Shown piece by piece: positions 1 through 7,372 of a stretch of 16,434 nucleotides of DNA; the first letter of the stretch is position 1; each line of letters starts with the position of its first letter. A program made the position numbers and the translations under genes. The notes under the pieces were generated by a model. It saw nothing but the letters and a program-made list of their open reading frames with translations, ran no database searches and was not told the DNA's origin. Origin of the DNA: Proteobacteria bacterium UBA1148 (GTDB lineage: Bacteria > Pseudomonadota > Gammaproteobacteria > Steroidobacterales > Rariloculaceae); contig DBZY01000085.1 of assembly GCA_002311835.1 (NCBI GenBank), forward strand, positions 24,723 to 41,156, read 5' to 3'.

Positions 1-181
1 CGCGTAATTTATTGTTTGATTCCGGTACAACTAGCGTGCTGATGACCCCGATCCACGGTAGGTTTACCGATTGAGGTCCTCCCGCCGTCAGCCGAATGAT
101 TTCTGCTGTCGCGGGCGTGGCGAATACTAGAGAGACTCCTGCTGCTAACAGGCGGAGCTTCATGGTTTTAGACGAGTTCAT
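1..181 (-). CDS. TRAP transporter solute-binding protein (DctP type), N-terminal part only
   Basis: The reading frame is open from an ATG at 181 to the left edge, so only about 60 residues are present. A second in-frame ATG at 163 is an alternative start that leaves a compact signal peptide. The N-terminus has basic residues (KLR), a hydrophobic core (LLAAGVSLVFA) and an Ala-x-Ala site (ATA before EI), so export to the periplasm is expected. The mature start aligns by eye with the complete DctP protein encoded at 2075-3178: a short beta strand, a Trp-containing helix, then a Val-Pro-Glu-x-Asn-x-Lys-Leu segment matching Met-Pro-Glu-Val-Asp-Arg-Arg-Leu there. It lies 55 bases behind the TauE-family gene in the same direction, so it is probably the third gene of a leftward operon, and TRAP permease genes may follow outside the window. 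The family call rests on a short segment. Confidence 0.6.
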   Translation of the reverse strand, partial: MNSSKTMKLRLLAAGVSLVFATPATAEIIRLTAGGPQSVNLPWIGVISTLVVPESNNKLR

Positions 182-236
182 GCGCTTAGTATTAACCCTG
201 ATAGAGTTCTTTGCTAGTGCTGAGGCGAGCTCGTTA

Positions 237-1016
237 TTACATTCCAGATAGATTGGAGATTCCATCCCAGATTAGTTTGATTCCAACAAGAAGAATAGAA
301 GTTAAGATAATAAAGAAAAAGTTTTTTTCTGGTAGCTTTCGGTTTATCCATACGCCTAGAAGTACTCCTACGGGCACAAGGGGCAGCAGGGTTGCAGAGA
401 TGGAGAGATTGCTCACCGAGAGCTGACCAAGCATGCCATAGGGTATGAGCTTGATGGCGTTCGCCGACGCGAAAAACACGACACTAGTGCCGGTGTAAAT
501 TTCTTTTCGTAGTCCTTGTGGTAGGACATAAACCTGGTAGGGGGGTGATCCCGCGTGAGCAAGAAAACTCGTAAATCCTGCGCACGCGCCCCAAAATAAT
601 CCCCATGGCCTGCCTGGCGCTTTCTGAGCAGTAGAGTTACCAGCCATGTCGAGCACGCTGCGTGCACGATATATAGTGAAAACTATGGCAATACTGCCGA
701 CCAGTAGTCGTACGATTTCATCGTTAACCCATCTCGCCGTGAGGCCCCCAATCGTGATGCCTACCGCTGCTGCTGGGATTAGCAGAGCTAAAATTCTTTT
801 ATCCCATCGATTTCGATAGATCCAAATACTCATAATATCCATCGGTATCATGATCGGTAGCATGATCCCAGCCGCTTGGATGGGAGAAATGGCTAATGAC
901 ATGAGTGGAACGGCTAGTAATGCAAATCCACCAAATCCTCCCTTTGAGATTCCGGTGATGAGTACGGCAATGATCGCGATGGTGACAAACCAAGGGTCAG
1001 CAAATAGTTCGGGCAT
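237..1016 (-). CDS. TauE/SafE family (DUF81) membrane permease
   Basis: A 259-residue, very hydrophobic protein with about eight predicted membrane segments, the usual size and layout for TauE/SafE proteins. The first segment ends in the family-typical Gly-rich stretch Gly-Ile-Ser-Lys-Gly-Gly-Phe-Gly-Gly (about residues 22-30), followed by a second helix pair with Pro and Gly kinks; the repeat half begins near residue 130. The family exports or imports organosulfur compounds, sulfite, sulfoacetate or other small anions across the inner membrane. The substrate here cannot be told. The start at 1016 follows directly on the upstream oxidoreductase gene (31-base gap), so the two are probably co-transcribed. 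Next to an oxidoreductase and TRAP genes, it may handle the counter-anion or waste product of an imported acid. That role is inference only. Confidence 0.87.
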   Translation of the reverse strand: MPELFADPWFVTIAIIAVLITGISKGGFGGFALLAVPLMSLAISPIQAAGIMLPIMIPMDIMSIWIYRNRWDKRILALLIPAAAVGITIGGLTARWVNDEIVRLLVGSIAIVFTIYRARSVLDMAGNSTAQKAPGRPWGLFWGACAGFTSFLAHAGSPPYQVYVLPQGLRKEIYTGTSVVFFASANAIKLIPYGMLGQLSVSNLSISATLLPLVPVGVLLGVWINRKLPEKNFFFIILTSILLVGIKLIWDGISNLSGM

Positions 1017-1047
1017 TAGTCAGCTCGTAGAGTAAAAATGCAGAGGT

Positions 1048-1929
1048 TCATTCTAAGCCACTTGCTCGAGCTTGCTCGCGTGCCATGACGGCCCAGTCGA
1101 GATCACCCTCACCATGGGCTTTTGCCCCCAGGAGACGATCCCGCACGACGTTCGCGCACGGCAGTGGAACATCGACGGCTTCCCCAGCAGCCAGAGCCAA
1201 ATTGGTATCCTTCAGGCCGATATGCACTGAGGCACCAACTTTCTCATACGCTTCATCTACGATGATTTGGCCATAAATCTGGTAAGCAGGGGAGCCAAAC
1301 AAGCCTTCTATGAGAACTTGTTGGAACATTGCCGGGGTTACGCCAAATTTTCTGACAAGAGACATGCTTTCGCCGATGGCTTCAATTGCACAACCTAGGA
1401 CGAAATTATTAGCAATTTTTACAGCTGTTGCAGTTTGCGGTTCATCGCCGGCAATAAATGTTTGTTTTCCTAGAACATCAAAAATGGGTTGGAGGTGTTT
1501 TAAAATATTTGGTGGGCCACCAGAGACTATGGTTAGCTGGCCTTTTGAGGCGAGGTCGGGTCGTCCTAAGACATGCCCAGCTACAAGAGTTTGGCCCGCT
1601 TCTTTGTGCGCATTCGTTAGTTGCCGGATAATTTTGATGCCGTGGGTGCCACTCGGCATGTGGATTGCGCCTTTGGCCATATACTTAAGCAATCCCTTTT
1701 TGGAGAATGCGAGTTCTTCTAATGCCTCATCGTGTGGGAGCATGGTGATGACAAGGTCCCGATCTGCAACGACTTCTGCAACAGACCTAGCCACAGTTGC
1801 TCCCGCCGATCCAAGTTTTTTGAGTAATTTCGGAACTTGATCATAGATGGCTAAATCGTAGCCGGCCCCCAGGATTTGCTCAGCCATGCCATGGCCCATT
1901 CGACCGAGACCAATAAAACCGACTTTCAT
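1048..1929 (-). CDS. NAD(P)-dependent oxidoreductase, 3-hydroxyisobutyrate dehydrogenase / beta-hydroxyacid dehydrogenase family
   Basis: A 293-residue cytoplasmic protein, normal length for the family. The N-terminal Rossmann fold opens with Gly7-Leu-Gly9-Arg-Met-Gly12. The helical C-terminal domain contains Lys171 in the segment AVKIANN, the family's catalytic lysine, followed by Asn174/Asn175. The usual substrate-loop sequence (DAPVSGG in 3-hydroxyisobutyrate and tartronate semialdehyde reductases) is replaced by a Gly-His-Val-Leu-Gly-Arg-Pro-Asp segment near 118-125. This resembles the Val-Phe-Gly-Arg-Pro-Asp branch often annotated only as NAD(P)-dependent oxidoreductase, so the true substrate is open. 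The ATG at 1929 has an AGAGG ribosome binding site about seven bases upstream. It is the first gene of the leftward operon and faces the TRAP operon, suggesting that it works on a hydroxy acid or related imported compound. Confidence 0.87.
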   Translation of the reverse strand: MKVGFIGLGRMGHGMAEQILGAGYDLAIYDQVPKLLKKLGSAGATVARSVAEVVADRDLVITMLPHDEALEELAFSKKGLLKYMAKGAIHMPSGTHGIKIIRQLTNAHKEAGQTLVAGHVLGRPDLASKGQLTIVSGGPPNILKHLQPIFDVLGKQTFIAGDEPQTATAVKIANNFVLGCAIEAIGESMSLVRKFGVTPAMFQQVLIEGLFGSPAYQIYGQIIVDEAYEKVGASVHIGLKDTNLALAAGEAVDVPLPCANVVRDRLLGAKAHGEGDLDWAVMAREQARASGLE

Positions 1930-1950
1930 AGTTGGACCTCTTAAAATGAT

Positions 1951-1979
1951 TTAATATTTAAATAAATTGTGGCTATGAA
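1951..1979 (-). promoter_or_regulatory. candidate sigma70-type promoter for the leftward oxidoreductase operon
   Basis: On the minus strand TTCATA (4 of 6 to the -35 consensus) and TATTAA (4 of 6 to the -10) are separated by exactly 17 bases. The -10 lies about 22 bases upstream of the start codon at 1929. The surrounding stretch (about 1946-1967) is strongly AT-rich. This is a match by eye in a short divergent intergenic region and is not proof of use. Confidence 0.3.
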
Positions 1980-1993
1980 TTCTACCGATTTCC

Positions 1994-2022
1994 TTGACCA
2001 GCAGGTATCAGCAGAACAATAT
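1994..2022 (+). promoter_or_regulatory. candidate sigma70-type promoter for the dctPQM operon
   Basis: TTGACC at 1994-1999 (5 of 6 to the -35 consensus) is followed after 17 bases by CAATAT (3 of 6). The distance to the preferred dctP start at 2075 leaves a leader of roughly 45 bases. The TTG of this box is also the most upstream possible start of the dctP frame. If the box is a promoter, that start cannot be used. Confidence 0.28.
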
Positions 2023-2074
2023 CAGGAGCGATACAGTGGTCTCAGACTCGCTAATACCCATAGAGAGGAAGCCA

Positions 2075-3178
2075 ATGAATCTGAACGGCCTGTTTCTTGC
2101 GTCACATAAGCTTCAACGAGCTTTCTTAGCCTGCGTGTGTGCTGCTCCGTTGACGATAGGGGGGGTTTCACGAGCTCAAGAAGTGATTCCTATGACTGTG
2201 ATTGACGCCTATGCACCCACGGCACTCTGGGTGCGGGTGTTTATGAACTACTTCATGCCCGAGGTTGATCGCCGGTTGGCGGAAACCGATAATTATGAGA
2301 TCGACTGGATCAGCGCTTTTGGCGGCACGGTTGCGAAAACGGGGGGTGTACTTGAAGCGATACAGTACGGTTTAGCAGATATCGGCATCATCACCTCGCC
2401 ATACCACCCAGACAAAGTACCGTTCTACAACATCAGCTACGTGACGCCCCTAGTTACGGCTGACATAGGCTTGGTTGCTCGAACTGTGCACGAGATCGTT
2501 GATCGCTATCCGGAATTGAGGCAAGAGTGGGACGATTACAATCAAGTGTTTCTTACGGTCGCTGGCGCGATCGATACCTATCAGGTGCTGATGAGTGAGC
2601 CGATCGAGTCCCTCGAAGATTTTCGGGGTAAGAAGATTTGCGGCATTGGTTTGAATCTCCGCTATGTTCAGGGTCTAGGGGCAGCCGCAGTCAGCAGCAA
2701 TCTAGGTGATTTTTACAACAATATCGCTACCGGACTCACCGAGGGCACGGTCGCGTGGGCGGAATCAGCGGTAGCCTACAAGCTATACGAAGTCGCCCCC
2801 TACATGATCGATATTCGTTTAGGTGCGGTGACTTCAAAGGTCATCACTATGAATCGCCGTACTTGGAATCAGCTGCCAGACGAAGTTCGTGATGTTTTGG
2901 TAGAAACGGCAATCGACTATCGTGACGAGTTAGCGCGAGAAACTGATCGGCGTGCCCAGTCCAGTCGCGAGGAGTTTGTGGCACAAGGTGGTACGATTCA
3001 GCCGCTCACTAGCGAACAGCGTCAAATCTGGGCTGCGAGCCTGCCAAATATGGCAAAGGAGTGGGCAGAGGATCTCGAGGAGCGCGGGTTGCCGGGCAGG
3101 CAGATCCTACGCGATTACATGGATATCATGCGTGCCCATAATCAACCTATCGTCAGGCATTGGGACCGCGAACTATGA
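2075..3178 (+). CDS. dctP: TRAP transporter solute-binding protein, DctP family
   Basis: Periplasmic binding protein of 367 residues that captures a substrate, usually a carboxylate, and delivers it to the DctQ/DctM permease. The ATG at 2075 is preferred: it has AGAGGAAG a few bases upstream and gives a normal signal peptide, with a basic start (HKLQR), a hydrophobic core and a probable cut after Ser-Arg-Ala34. In-frame codons before it back to 1994 encode no signal-like sequence. The rest has the DctP pattern: a YGLADIGI segment near 98-105, a Glu-Asp-Phe-Arg-Gly-Lys-Lys hinge near 181-187, and an Asn-Arg-Arg-Thr-Trp-x-x-Leu-Pro helix near 260-268. At the position after Lys-Lys-Ile, where most family members have the substrate-clamping arginine, this protein has Cys189; Arg196 lies close by. 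Its stop overlaps the dctQ start (ATGA). Confidence 0.9.
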   Translation: MNLNGLFLASHKLQRAFLACVCAAPLTIGGVSRAQEVIPMTVIDAYAPTALWVRVFMNYFMPEVDRRLAETDNYEIDWISAFGGTVAKTGGVLEAIQYGLADIGIITSPYHPDKVPFYNISYVTPLVTADIGLVARTVHEIVDRYPELRQEWDDYNQVFLTVAGAIDTYQVLMSEPIESLEDFRGKKICGIGLNLRYVQGLGAAAVSSNLGDFYNNIATGLTEGTVAWAESAVAYKLYEVAPYMIDIRLGAVTSKVITMNRRTWNQLPDEVRDVLVETAIDYRDELARETDRRAQSSREEFVAQGGTIQPLTSEQRQIWAASLPNMAKEWAEDLEERGLPGRQILRDYMDIMRAHNQPIVRHWDREL

Positions 3179-3744
3179 GCAGCGGTTCTACGGGGGCTTC
3201 AAAAGCGACTGGCAATCTGCTCAGTCGCAGCTTTTTTGCTCTCGTTGCCGGGCTTAACAGCGTCGGAACAATGTGGATTTTTGCGTTGATGGTTCTAATC
3301 AACGTTGATGTGTTGTCCCGGTATCTCCTTAACGCACCTATACAAGGTGTTTCGGAAGTCGTTGCGCTTTCGATAGTCGGCATTGTGTTTTTGCAGATTA
3401 GCGATACCGTTAGAGCAGGGCGACTGACGCGATCCGATGGGCTATACCTGCAGATACTGAAACGCCAGCCTATGCTCGGCCACATTTTGGGTGTGTTGTT
3501 CGATACGGTCGGAGCAGTTTTCTTTGGCTTTATTTTGCTCGGAGCCATTCCCCGGCTGGTCGAGGCCTATGAGCGAGACTACTTTGCCGGCAATGAAGGC
3601 CTCTTCGTGGTGCCGGTTTGGCCAATCCGATTAATACTAGTCATCGGCTGTGTTGTCGTTGCGCTTCAATTCCTAGTTCTAGCCTGGCGCAATCTCAAAG
3701 CTGTGCAGAGCCTCGCTACTGAGAATAGTGGGGCGGATACGTAA
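3175..3744 (+). CDS. dctQ: TRAP transporter small permease subunit, DctQ family
   Basis: A 189-residue inner-membrane protein with four predicted membrane segments, typical for DctQ, the small subunit that pairs with DctM in sodium-driven import. The family-typical pattern Val-Leu-Ser-Arg-Tyr-Leu-Leu-Asn-Ala-Pro-Ile-x-Gly-Val-Ser-Glu lies near residues 46-61, at the end of the first helix. The ATG at 3175 overlaps the dctP stop as ATGA, a common sign of translational coupling. An earlier in-frame codon at 3160 would overlap dctP more and has no clear ribosome binding site. The gene ends in TAATG, sharing one base with the dctM start. Confidence 0.9.
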   Translation: MSSGSTGASKATGNLLSRSFFALVAGLNSVGTMWIFALMVLINVDVLSRYLLNAPIQGVSEVVALSIVGIVFLQISDTVRAGRLTRSDGLYLQILKRQPMLGHILGVLFDTVGAVFFGFILLGAIPRLVEAYERDYFAGNEGLFVVPVWPIRLILVIGCVVVALQFLVLAWRNLKAVQSLATENSGADT

Positions 3745-5063
3745 TGACAGGCTTTGAGATTGGGCTTTTTTCGGTTCTTGCGATTCTGGTTCTTATCTAT
3801 GCGGGGCTCTATGTCCCAGTTGCACTGGGGTTGGTCTCATTTATAAGCGTATGGTTGTTGCGGGGCACGTTGGAGGCGCCAATTTATCTGCTAACGCTCG
3901 CAGCTTCCAACAGCCTTGAAGACTATATTTTCGGAGTTATCCCGTTATTTGTTCTCATGGGGCTGTTGGTCAGTGAGTGTGAGTTGGGTCGTGATATCTA
4001 TGAGGTTGCGAACTATGCTTTGCGTCGCCTAAAGGGTGGTTTGGGGGTCGCTACGGTTGCAGCGAATGCTGCGTTTGCCGCGATTACCGGTGTGAGCATT
4101 GCCTCCGCTGCAGTGTTTACTCGTGTTTCGGTACCCGAAATGCTTCGATTTGGTTATCAGCCTCGTTTCGCTGTAGGTGTTGTGGCGGGAAGCTCGGTTC
4201 TTGGAATGCTAATCCCACCGAGCGTTATGTTGATTATCTATGCACTGATAACCGAACAGTCTGTCGCTGATTTATTTACGGCGGGCATCGTACCTGGGAT
4301 CCTACTATCGCTCGCTTATGCCGTTGCTATCGTTGGTATGGCTCATTTTTTACCTGATTATGTAGGTGGGCAGAGCAGAGAACAGCAGGCAATAGCACAG
4401 TCGAAAATGTCCTTAAAAAAGATTACCTCTAAGACCGTACCCATCGTGATGCTCGTATTATTGGTACTAGGCGGGATCTACGGAGGATTCTTTACTCCCA
4501 CGGAAGCGGGCGCGGTTGGTGCTCTCGGTGCTCTGATTATTGCGTTTCTAAGGCGTAAGCTAGATAGGGGTGCGCTCTGGCGTGTTCTTGTGGAGACTGG
4601 ACACATCACCGCGTCGATTCTGATGCTGATCGTAGCCGCGACGATGTACAGTCGAATGCTTGCATTATCTGGTCTTCCTAATGATCTAGGTGAGTGGATA
4701 CTCCAAGCTGAGATCGGTCTCTACGGTATTCTTGCGATCTATGTGTTGATTCTCATTCTTATGGGAACGGTATTGGATACGACTTCCATCATCCTGATCA
4801 TGGTGCCGTTGTTCCTACCCATTATGGATCCCTATGGCATTAACCTGGTGTGGTTTGGGATCGTTACGATAGTTGGCGCTGAGATCGGATTGCTGACGCC
4901 ACCCCTTGGTATTGCCTGCTATGTTATCAAAGCAACTTTGGCTGATGATGACCGAATTTCGTTATTCGATATTTTTGCGGGCGCGTTTCCGTTCGCTGTG
5001 ATAATGCTGCTAGTGCTAATTTTATTAATTCTATTTCCTGGGTTGAGTCTTGTTCTGGTCTAG
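3744..5063 (+). CDS. dctM: TRAP transporter large permease subunit, DctM family
   Basis: A 439-residue polytopic inner-membrane protein, the transport subunit of the TRAP system, with about twelve hydrophobic segments and normal family length. Recognisable DctM stretches include the early IPLFVLMGLL helix, the Ala-Ala-x-Thr-Gly-Val-Ser-Ile-Ala-Ser-Ala region (about 112-123), Leu-Ile-Pro-Pro-Ser (about 155-160), the Phe-Phe-Thr-Pro-Thr-Glu-Ala-Gly-Ala re-entrant motif (about 249-258) and the late Leu-Leu-Thr-Pro-Pro-Leu-Gly segment (about 379-386). It overlaps dctQ by one base (TAATG) and closes the operon. The next gene is convergent, 83 bases on. Together dctPQM should import one organic acid class with high affinity. 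Confidence 0.93.
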   Translation: MTGFEIGLFSVLAILVLIYAGLYVPVALGLVSFISVWLLRGTLEAPIYLLTLAASNSLEDYIFGVIPLFVLMGLLVSECELGRDIYEVANYALRRLKGGLGVATVAANAAFAAITGVSIASAAVFTRVSVPEMLRFGYQPRFAVGVVAGSSVLGMLIPPSVMLIIYALITEQSVADLFTAGIVPGILLSLAYAVAIVGMAHFLPDYVGGQSREQQAIAQSKMSLKKITSKTVPIVMLVLLVLGGIYGGFFTPTEAGAVGALGALIIAFLRRKLDRGALWRVLVETGHITASILMLIVAATMYSRMLALSGLPNDLGEWILQAEIGLYGILAIYVLILILMGTVLDTTSIILIMVPLFLPIMDPYGINLVWFGIVTIVGAEIGLLTPPLGIACYVIKATLADDDRISLFDIFAGAFPFAVIMLLVLILLILFPGLSLVLV

Positions 5064-5146
5064 GATGCAAGCGAAATTATTTCACCGTTCCATAGGCTTA
5101 TAAACTCAGTTTTTCATAAGTTTCTGGAGGATTTAAGCGCAACGTT

Positions 5147-6196
5147 CTAGCGAGGGTATTGTGATACCAGCATCTCATAGGCGCCGTCCACATTCAGAGG
5201 ACGAGAAAGATCATACTCGATAAGATGATCATAATTCTCCATTAGGATCGTTTCCACGAGCTCCTCTTTATTCTTACCTTCATCAATTCCCGTTGATACG
5301 GCTGCGACAAGTTGTTCAAGGTATTCTCGTTGCTCAGTCACGTCTGCCTTTGTGCCAGGTAACTCATGCCCAGGTGAAATGACATCGAAATCGAGTTGTT
5401 CTACCTGATGGAGCGACTCAACCCAATCGCGAATAAAACCGCCGTGAAGTTGAGTTCGTGGTGGCCGTTTTGGTGTCAGAAAATCTACAGTATAAATTAT
5501 CCGTTCTTCCGGGAAGAGCACAACCGTCATATCGTCCGTGTGGTTTCGGCCTGTATAGTGCAGCTCTACTGTTTTGCCTCCGAGCGTGATTTTCGCGTGA
5601 TCTGAATAGTAGATATCTGGGGGGATCTGCGATCCACTAAACTGTCTAGCCCAGATTTCAGCTCGATTTAACCCGCCATTTCCGTCTGTGTCAGCTTGAG
5701 AAAAATTATTTTCTAAAGCAGTGCCTTCTGCCTCTATTTGCTGAATAAGCCCATCTTGGTTCGCATCCCAGAGTCTCTCGCGAGGCAGAAGTGGTGTGTT
5801 TTCTTCTGGGCGCATGAGATTTTTTCGCATGTTCTCATGCCCGATAAAGGTTGCGGTATCGGCAAAAGCCTCGCCTCCGCTTGCGTGATCGTTATGGGCG
5901 TGACTGTAAATTACATATCGAACTGGCAGACCGAAGCGCTCATCTAATTGTTCCCTAAGCCAAGGAGCTACCCGTGAGTTCGTTGGATCCACTAGAATTA
6001 TGCCCTCGGGTGTGACCAGGAACATCCCGAAGTGTCGAAGGCTTCTGAATCGGTACAGGTCGCCTGTAAGATTCGTGATGTCAAATTCTGGGAGTCCTTC
6101 TCCCGTCCCAAAACCCATACCTTGTGCATTTGTGAGTTGTATTACGCTGCAACTCCAGCCGATCGTTATGATCAACGTCAGTATTTTCTTCAGCAT
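5147..6196 (-). CDS. exported metallo-beta-lactamase-fold hydrolase with an inserted EF-hand pair
   Basis: A 349-residue exported protein, taking the ATG at 6196, which gives a clean signal peptide (KK, hydrophobic core, probable cut after Asn-Ala24). An in-frame ATG at 6247 would add 17 non-signal residues. Metal ligands are complete: His99-x-His101-x-Asp103-His104, His219, Asp238 and His277. The bridging Asp and lack of the B1 Cys point to a binuclear hydrolase of the glyoxalase/lactonase type and argue against a true beta-lactamase. Between the first ligand motif and His219 sit two 12-residue calcium loops, 144-155 (DANQDG...E) and 169-180 (DTDGNG...E), with Asp/Asn at 1, 3 and 5, Gly at 6 and Glu at 12. 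A paralogue lies at 15103-16128. The gene diverges from the TTT operon. Substrate unknown; lactones, esters or phosphoesters are possible. Confidence 0.88.
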   Translation of the reverse strand: MLKKILTLIITIGWSCSVIQLTNAQGMGFGTGEGLPEFDITNLTGDLYRFRSLRHFGMFLVTPEGIILVDPTNSRVAPWLREQLDERFGLPVRYVIYSHAHNDHASGGEAFADTATFIGHENMRKNLMRPEENTPLLPRERLWDANQDGLIQQIEAEGTALENNFSQADTDGNGGLNRAEIWARQFSGSQIPPDIYYSDHAKITLGGKTVELHYTGRNHTDDMTVVLFPEERIIYTVDFLTPKRPPRTQLHGGFIRDWVESLHQVEQLDFDVISPGHELPGTKADVTEQREYLEQLVAAVSTGIDEGKNKEELVETILMENYDHLIEYDLSRPLNVDGAYEMLVSQYPR

Positions 6197-6297
6197 GGGA
6201 TCACCCGTATGGCTTCTTTTTGTTTGCATGGGGGAATGTTGGGTCATTCGGCCCTAGAACACTAGCCAATTGAGTATTTTAATAGTCTAAAAGTTTA

Positions 6298-6326
6298 TTG
6301 ACACCCGGGAAAAATTGCCAGACGAT
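6298..6326 (+). promoter_or_regulatory. candidate promoter of the TTT / mmgE operon
   Basis: A perfect TTGACA sits at 6298-6303. After 17 bases comes GACGAT, only 3 of 6 to the -10 consensus. Transcription from here would begin near 6333, which would rule out starts at 6298 and 6325 for the binding protein and favour those at 6382 or 6397. The weak -10 box could mean an activated promoter. Confidence 0.3.
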
Positions 6327-6396
6327 GAACCGATCTCAATGTGTTGGCCTCAGACAGCTGATCATAAAGTCGATAACTAGGATGTGTCTGGCAGAT

Positions 6397-7350
6397 ATGT
6401 TTAACCTTGTTTCGAAGATTATAGTGGTTCTCGTACTAGTGATTACGGGCCATGTGGCAGTTGCACAGGATTCCTACCCGCGAGAACTGATTACGCTTAT
6501 TACCCATTCAAGCCCCGGTGGAGGCAGCGATATTTTTTTGCGTCAACTGGCCCGATTTTTAGGCCCAGAATTAGGCGTTGATATAGTTGTGAAGAACATA
6601 CGCGGCGGTAGTGGTGCACGTGCTGTCGCAGAACTTATTAGTTCGCCCGCCGACGGGAGTACCTTCTACGCCTACACACCGACAATTGTCCACACGTCAC
6701 TGCTGAGTGCACCGGCCTACACCTATCAGGATCTAGAACCTCTAGTTAATGTATTTTTCGATCAGGCGGTTGTATACACAAGCTCTACTAGTCCCTTCGG
6801 AACACTTAATGATGTAATTGAAACGGCGCGGATACGACGTGGGCGTTGGGGTGCGTCGACGCCTGCCTCTTTGGAAAGACAGGCACTTGAACAACTGAAG
6901 AGCGTCACGGGCGTGGTTCCTGCCATCGTCACCCACGAAGGGGGAGGAGATCTACTTCTAAATGTGTTGAATGGAACACTGGACATTGGTGTCGGTGAGG
7001 CACAGGAGATTCGAAGTCAACTAGAAGCAGGCAGAATTCGCCTTTTGGCAGTATTTAGTGAAAACCGGATGAAGGGCCTACCAAATGTGCCGACTGTTAA
7101 AGAGTTTGGTTATGATCTAGTGCTGACAAAGTTTCGTGGTCTAGCGGGGCCACCAGGGACACCTCCTGCAATAACCGCAGCATTGGAGACGGCTATTCAG
7201 CATCTACTTGACAGTTCCGAGTACCGCGCCGTATACGAAGAAGCGATGTTGACCGCAAGCTATATGCCCCACGAAGAGTTTGAGCGTTTCATAGGCACAT
7301 TTGCTGCAGAGACTGAAAGTTTTCTTCGAAACACCGGAGTTATTCAGTAA
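6397..7350 (+). CDS. tctC: tripartite tricarboxylate transporter (TTT) substrate-binding protein, TctC/Bug family
   Basis: Periplasmic binding protein of 317 residues that should hand its ligand, usually a carboxylate, to the TctB/TctA permease. The ATG at 6397 gives a textbook signal peptide with a probable cut after Ala-Val-Ala23. In-frame alternatives at 6382 and 6325 give longer leaders, and none has a strong ribosome binding site, so the exact start is uncertain. Bug-family landmarks are the Tyr-Pro-Arg-Glu opening, Ser-Ser-Pro-Gly-Gly-Gly-Ser-Asp near 38-45, a short Gly-Ser-Gly-Ala loop near 70, the Gly-Thr-Leu-Asp-Ile-Gly segment in the middle, Gly-Leu-Pro-Asn-Val-Pro-Thr-Val-Lys-Glu-x-Gly, and Gly-Leu-Ala-Gly-Pro-Pro-Gly-Thr-Pro. 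It is the first gene of an operon with tctB, tctA and an MmgE/PrpD gene. Confidence 0.9.
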   Translation: MFNLVSKIIVVLVLVITGHVAVAQDSYPRELITLITHSSPGGGSDIFLRQLARFLGPELGVDIVVKNIRGGSGARAVAELISSPADGSTFYAYTPTIVHTSLLSAPAYTYQDLEPLVNVFFDQAVVYTSSTSPFGTLNDVIETARIRRGRWGASTPASLERQALEQLKSVTGVVPAIVTHEGGGDLLLNVLNGTLDIGVGEAQEIRSQLEAGRIRLLAVFSENRMKGLPNVPTVKEFGYDLVLTKFRGLAGPPGTPPAITAALETAIQHLLDSSEYRAVYEEAMLTASYMPHEEFERFIGTFAAETESFLRNTGVIQ

Positions 7351-7362
7351 CGCGAAGGTATA

Positions 7363-7370
7363 GGGGGGGG
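7363..7370 (+). promoter_or_regulatory. G8 tract serving as ribosome binding site of tctB
   Basis: Eight consecutive G lie two bases before the TTG start of tctB and are the only purine-rich stretch able to pair with the anti-Shine-Dalgarno in the 22-base gap after tctC. A homopolymer of this length is prone to slippage, and a length change here would alter spacing without changing any protein. Confidence 0.5.
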
Positions 7371-7372
7371 AA

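Noticed and set aside
1994..2074. Extended N-terminus of DctP starting at the TTG at 1994
   Set aside because: The added 27 residues are polar and precede a good signal peptide; the ATG at 2075 has a proper ribosome binding site, and the TTG belongs to a promoter-like TTGACC box.
2159..2165. G7 run in the dctP signal peptide as a phase-variation tract
   Set aside because: Runs of six or seven G occur several times in this window (for example 540-545, 2341-2346), so a G7 run alone is not distinctive here.
5097..5120. Possible hairpin (CTTATAAA ... TTT, ATAAG) between convergent dctM and the MBL gene, as a terminator
   Set aside because: The stem is AT-only, interrupted by a three-base bulge, and has no clean U-run on either side; too weak to call.
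5642..5765. Dockerin domain (cellulosome) from the paired calcium loops
   Set aside because: The two loops are only 25 residues apart and sit inside the MBL fold; there is no cohesin-binding helix pattern and no cellulosome context.
5147..6196. True metallo-beta-lactamase (antibiotic resistance gene)
   Set aside because: The bridging ligand Asp238 and lack of the B1 Cys fit general binuclear hydrolases of this fold; nothing indicates beta-lactam hydrolysis. The same applies to the paralogue at 15103-16128.
6298..6396. Extended N-terminus of the TctC protein starting at the TTG at 6298
   Set aside because: The TTG is part of a perfect TTGACA box, and the extension would push the hydrophobic signal core more than 35 residues into the protein.
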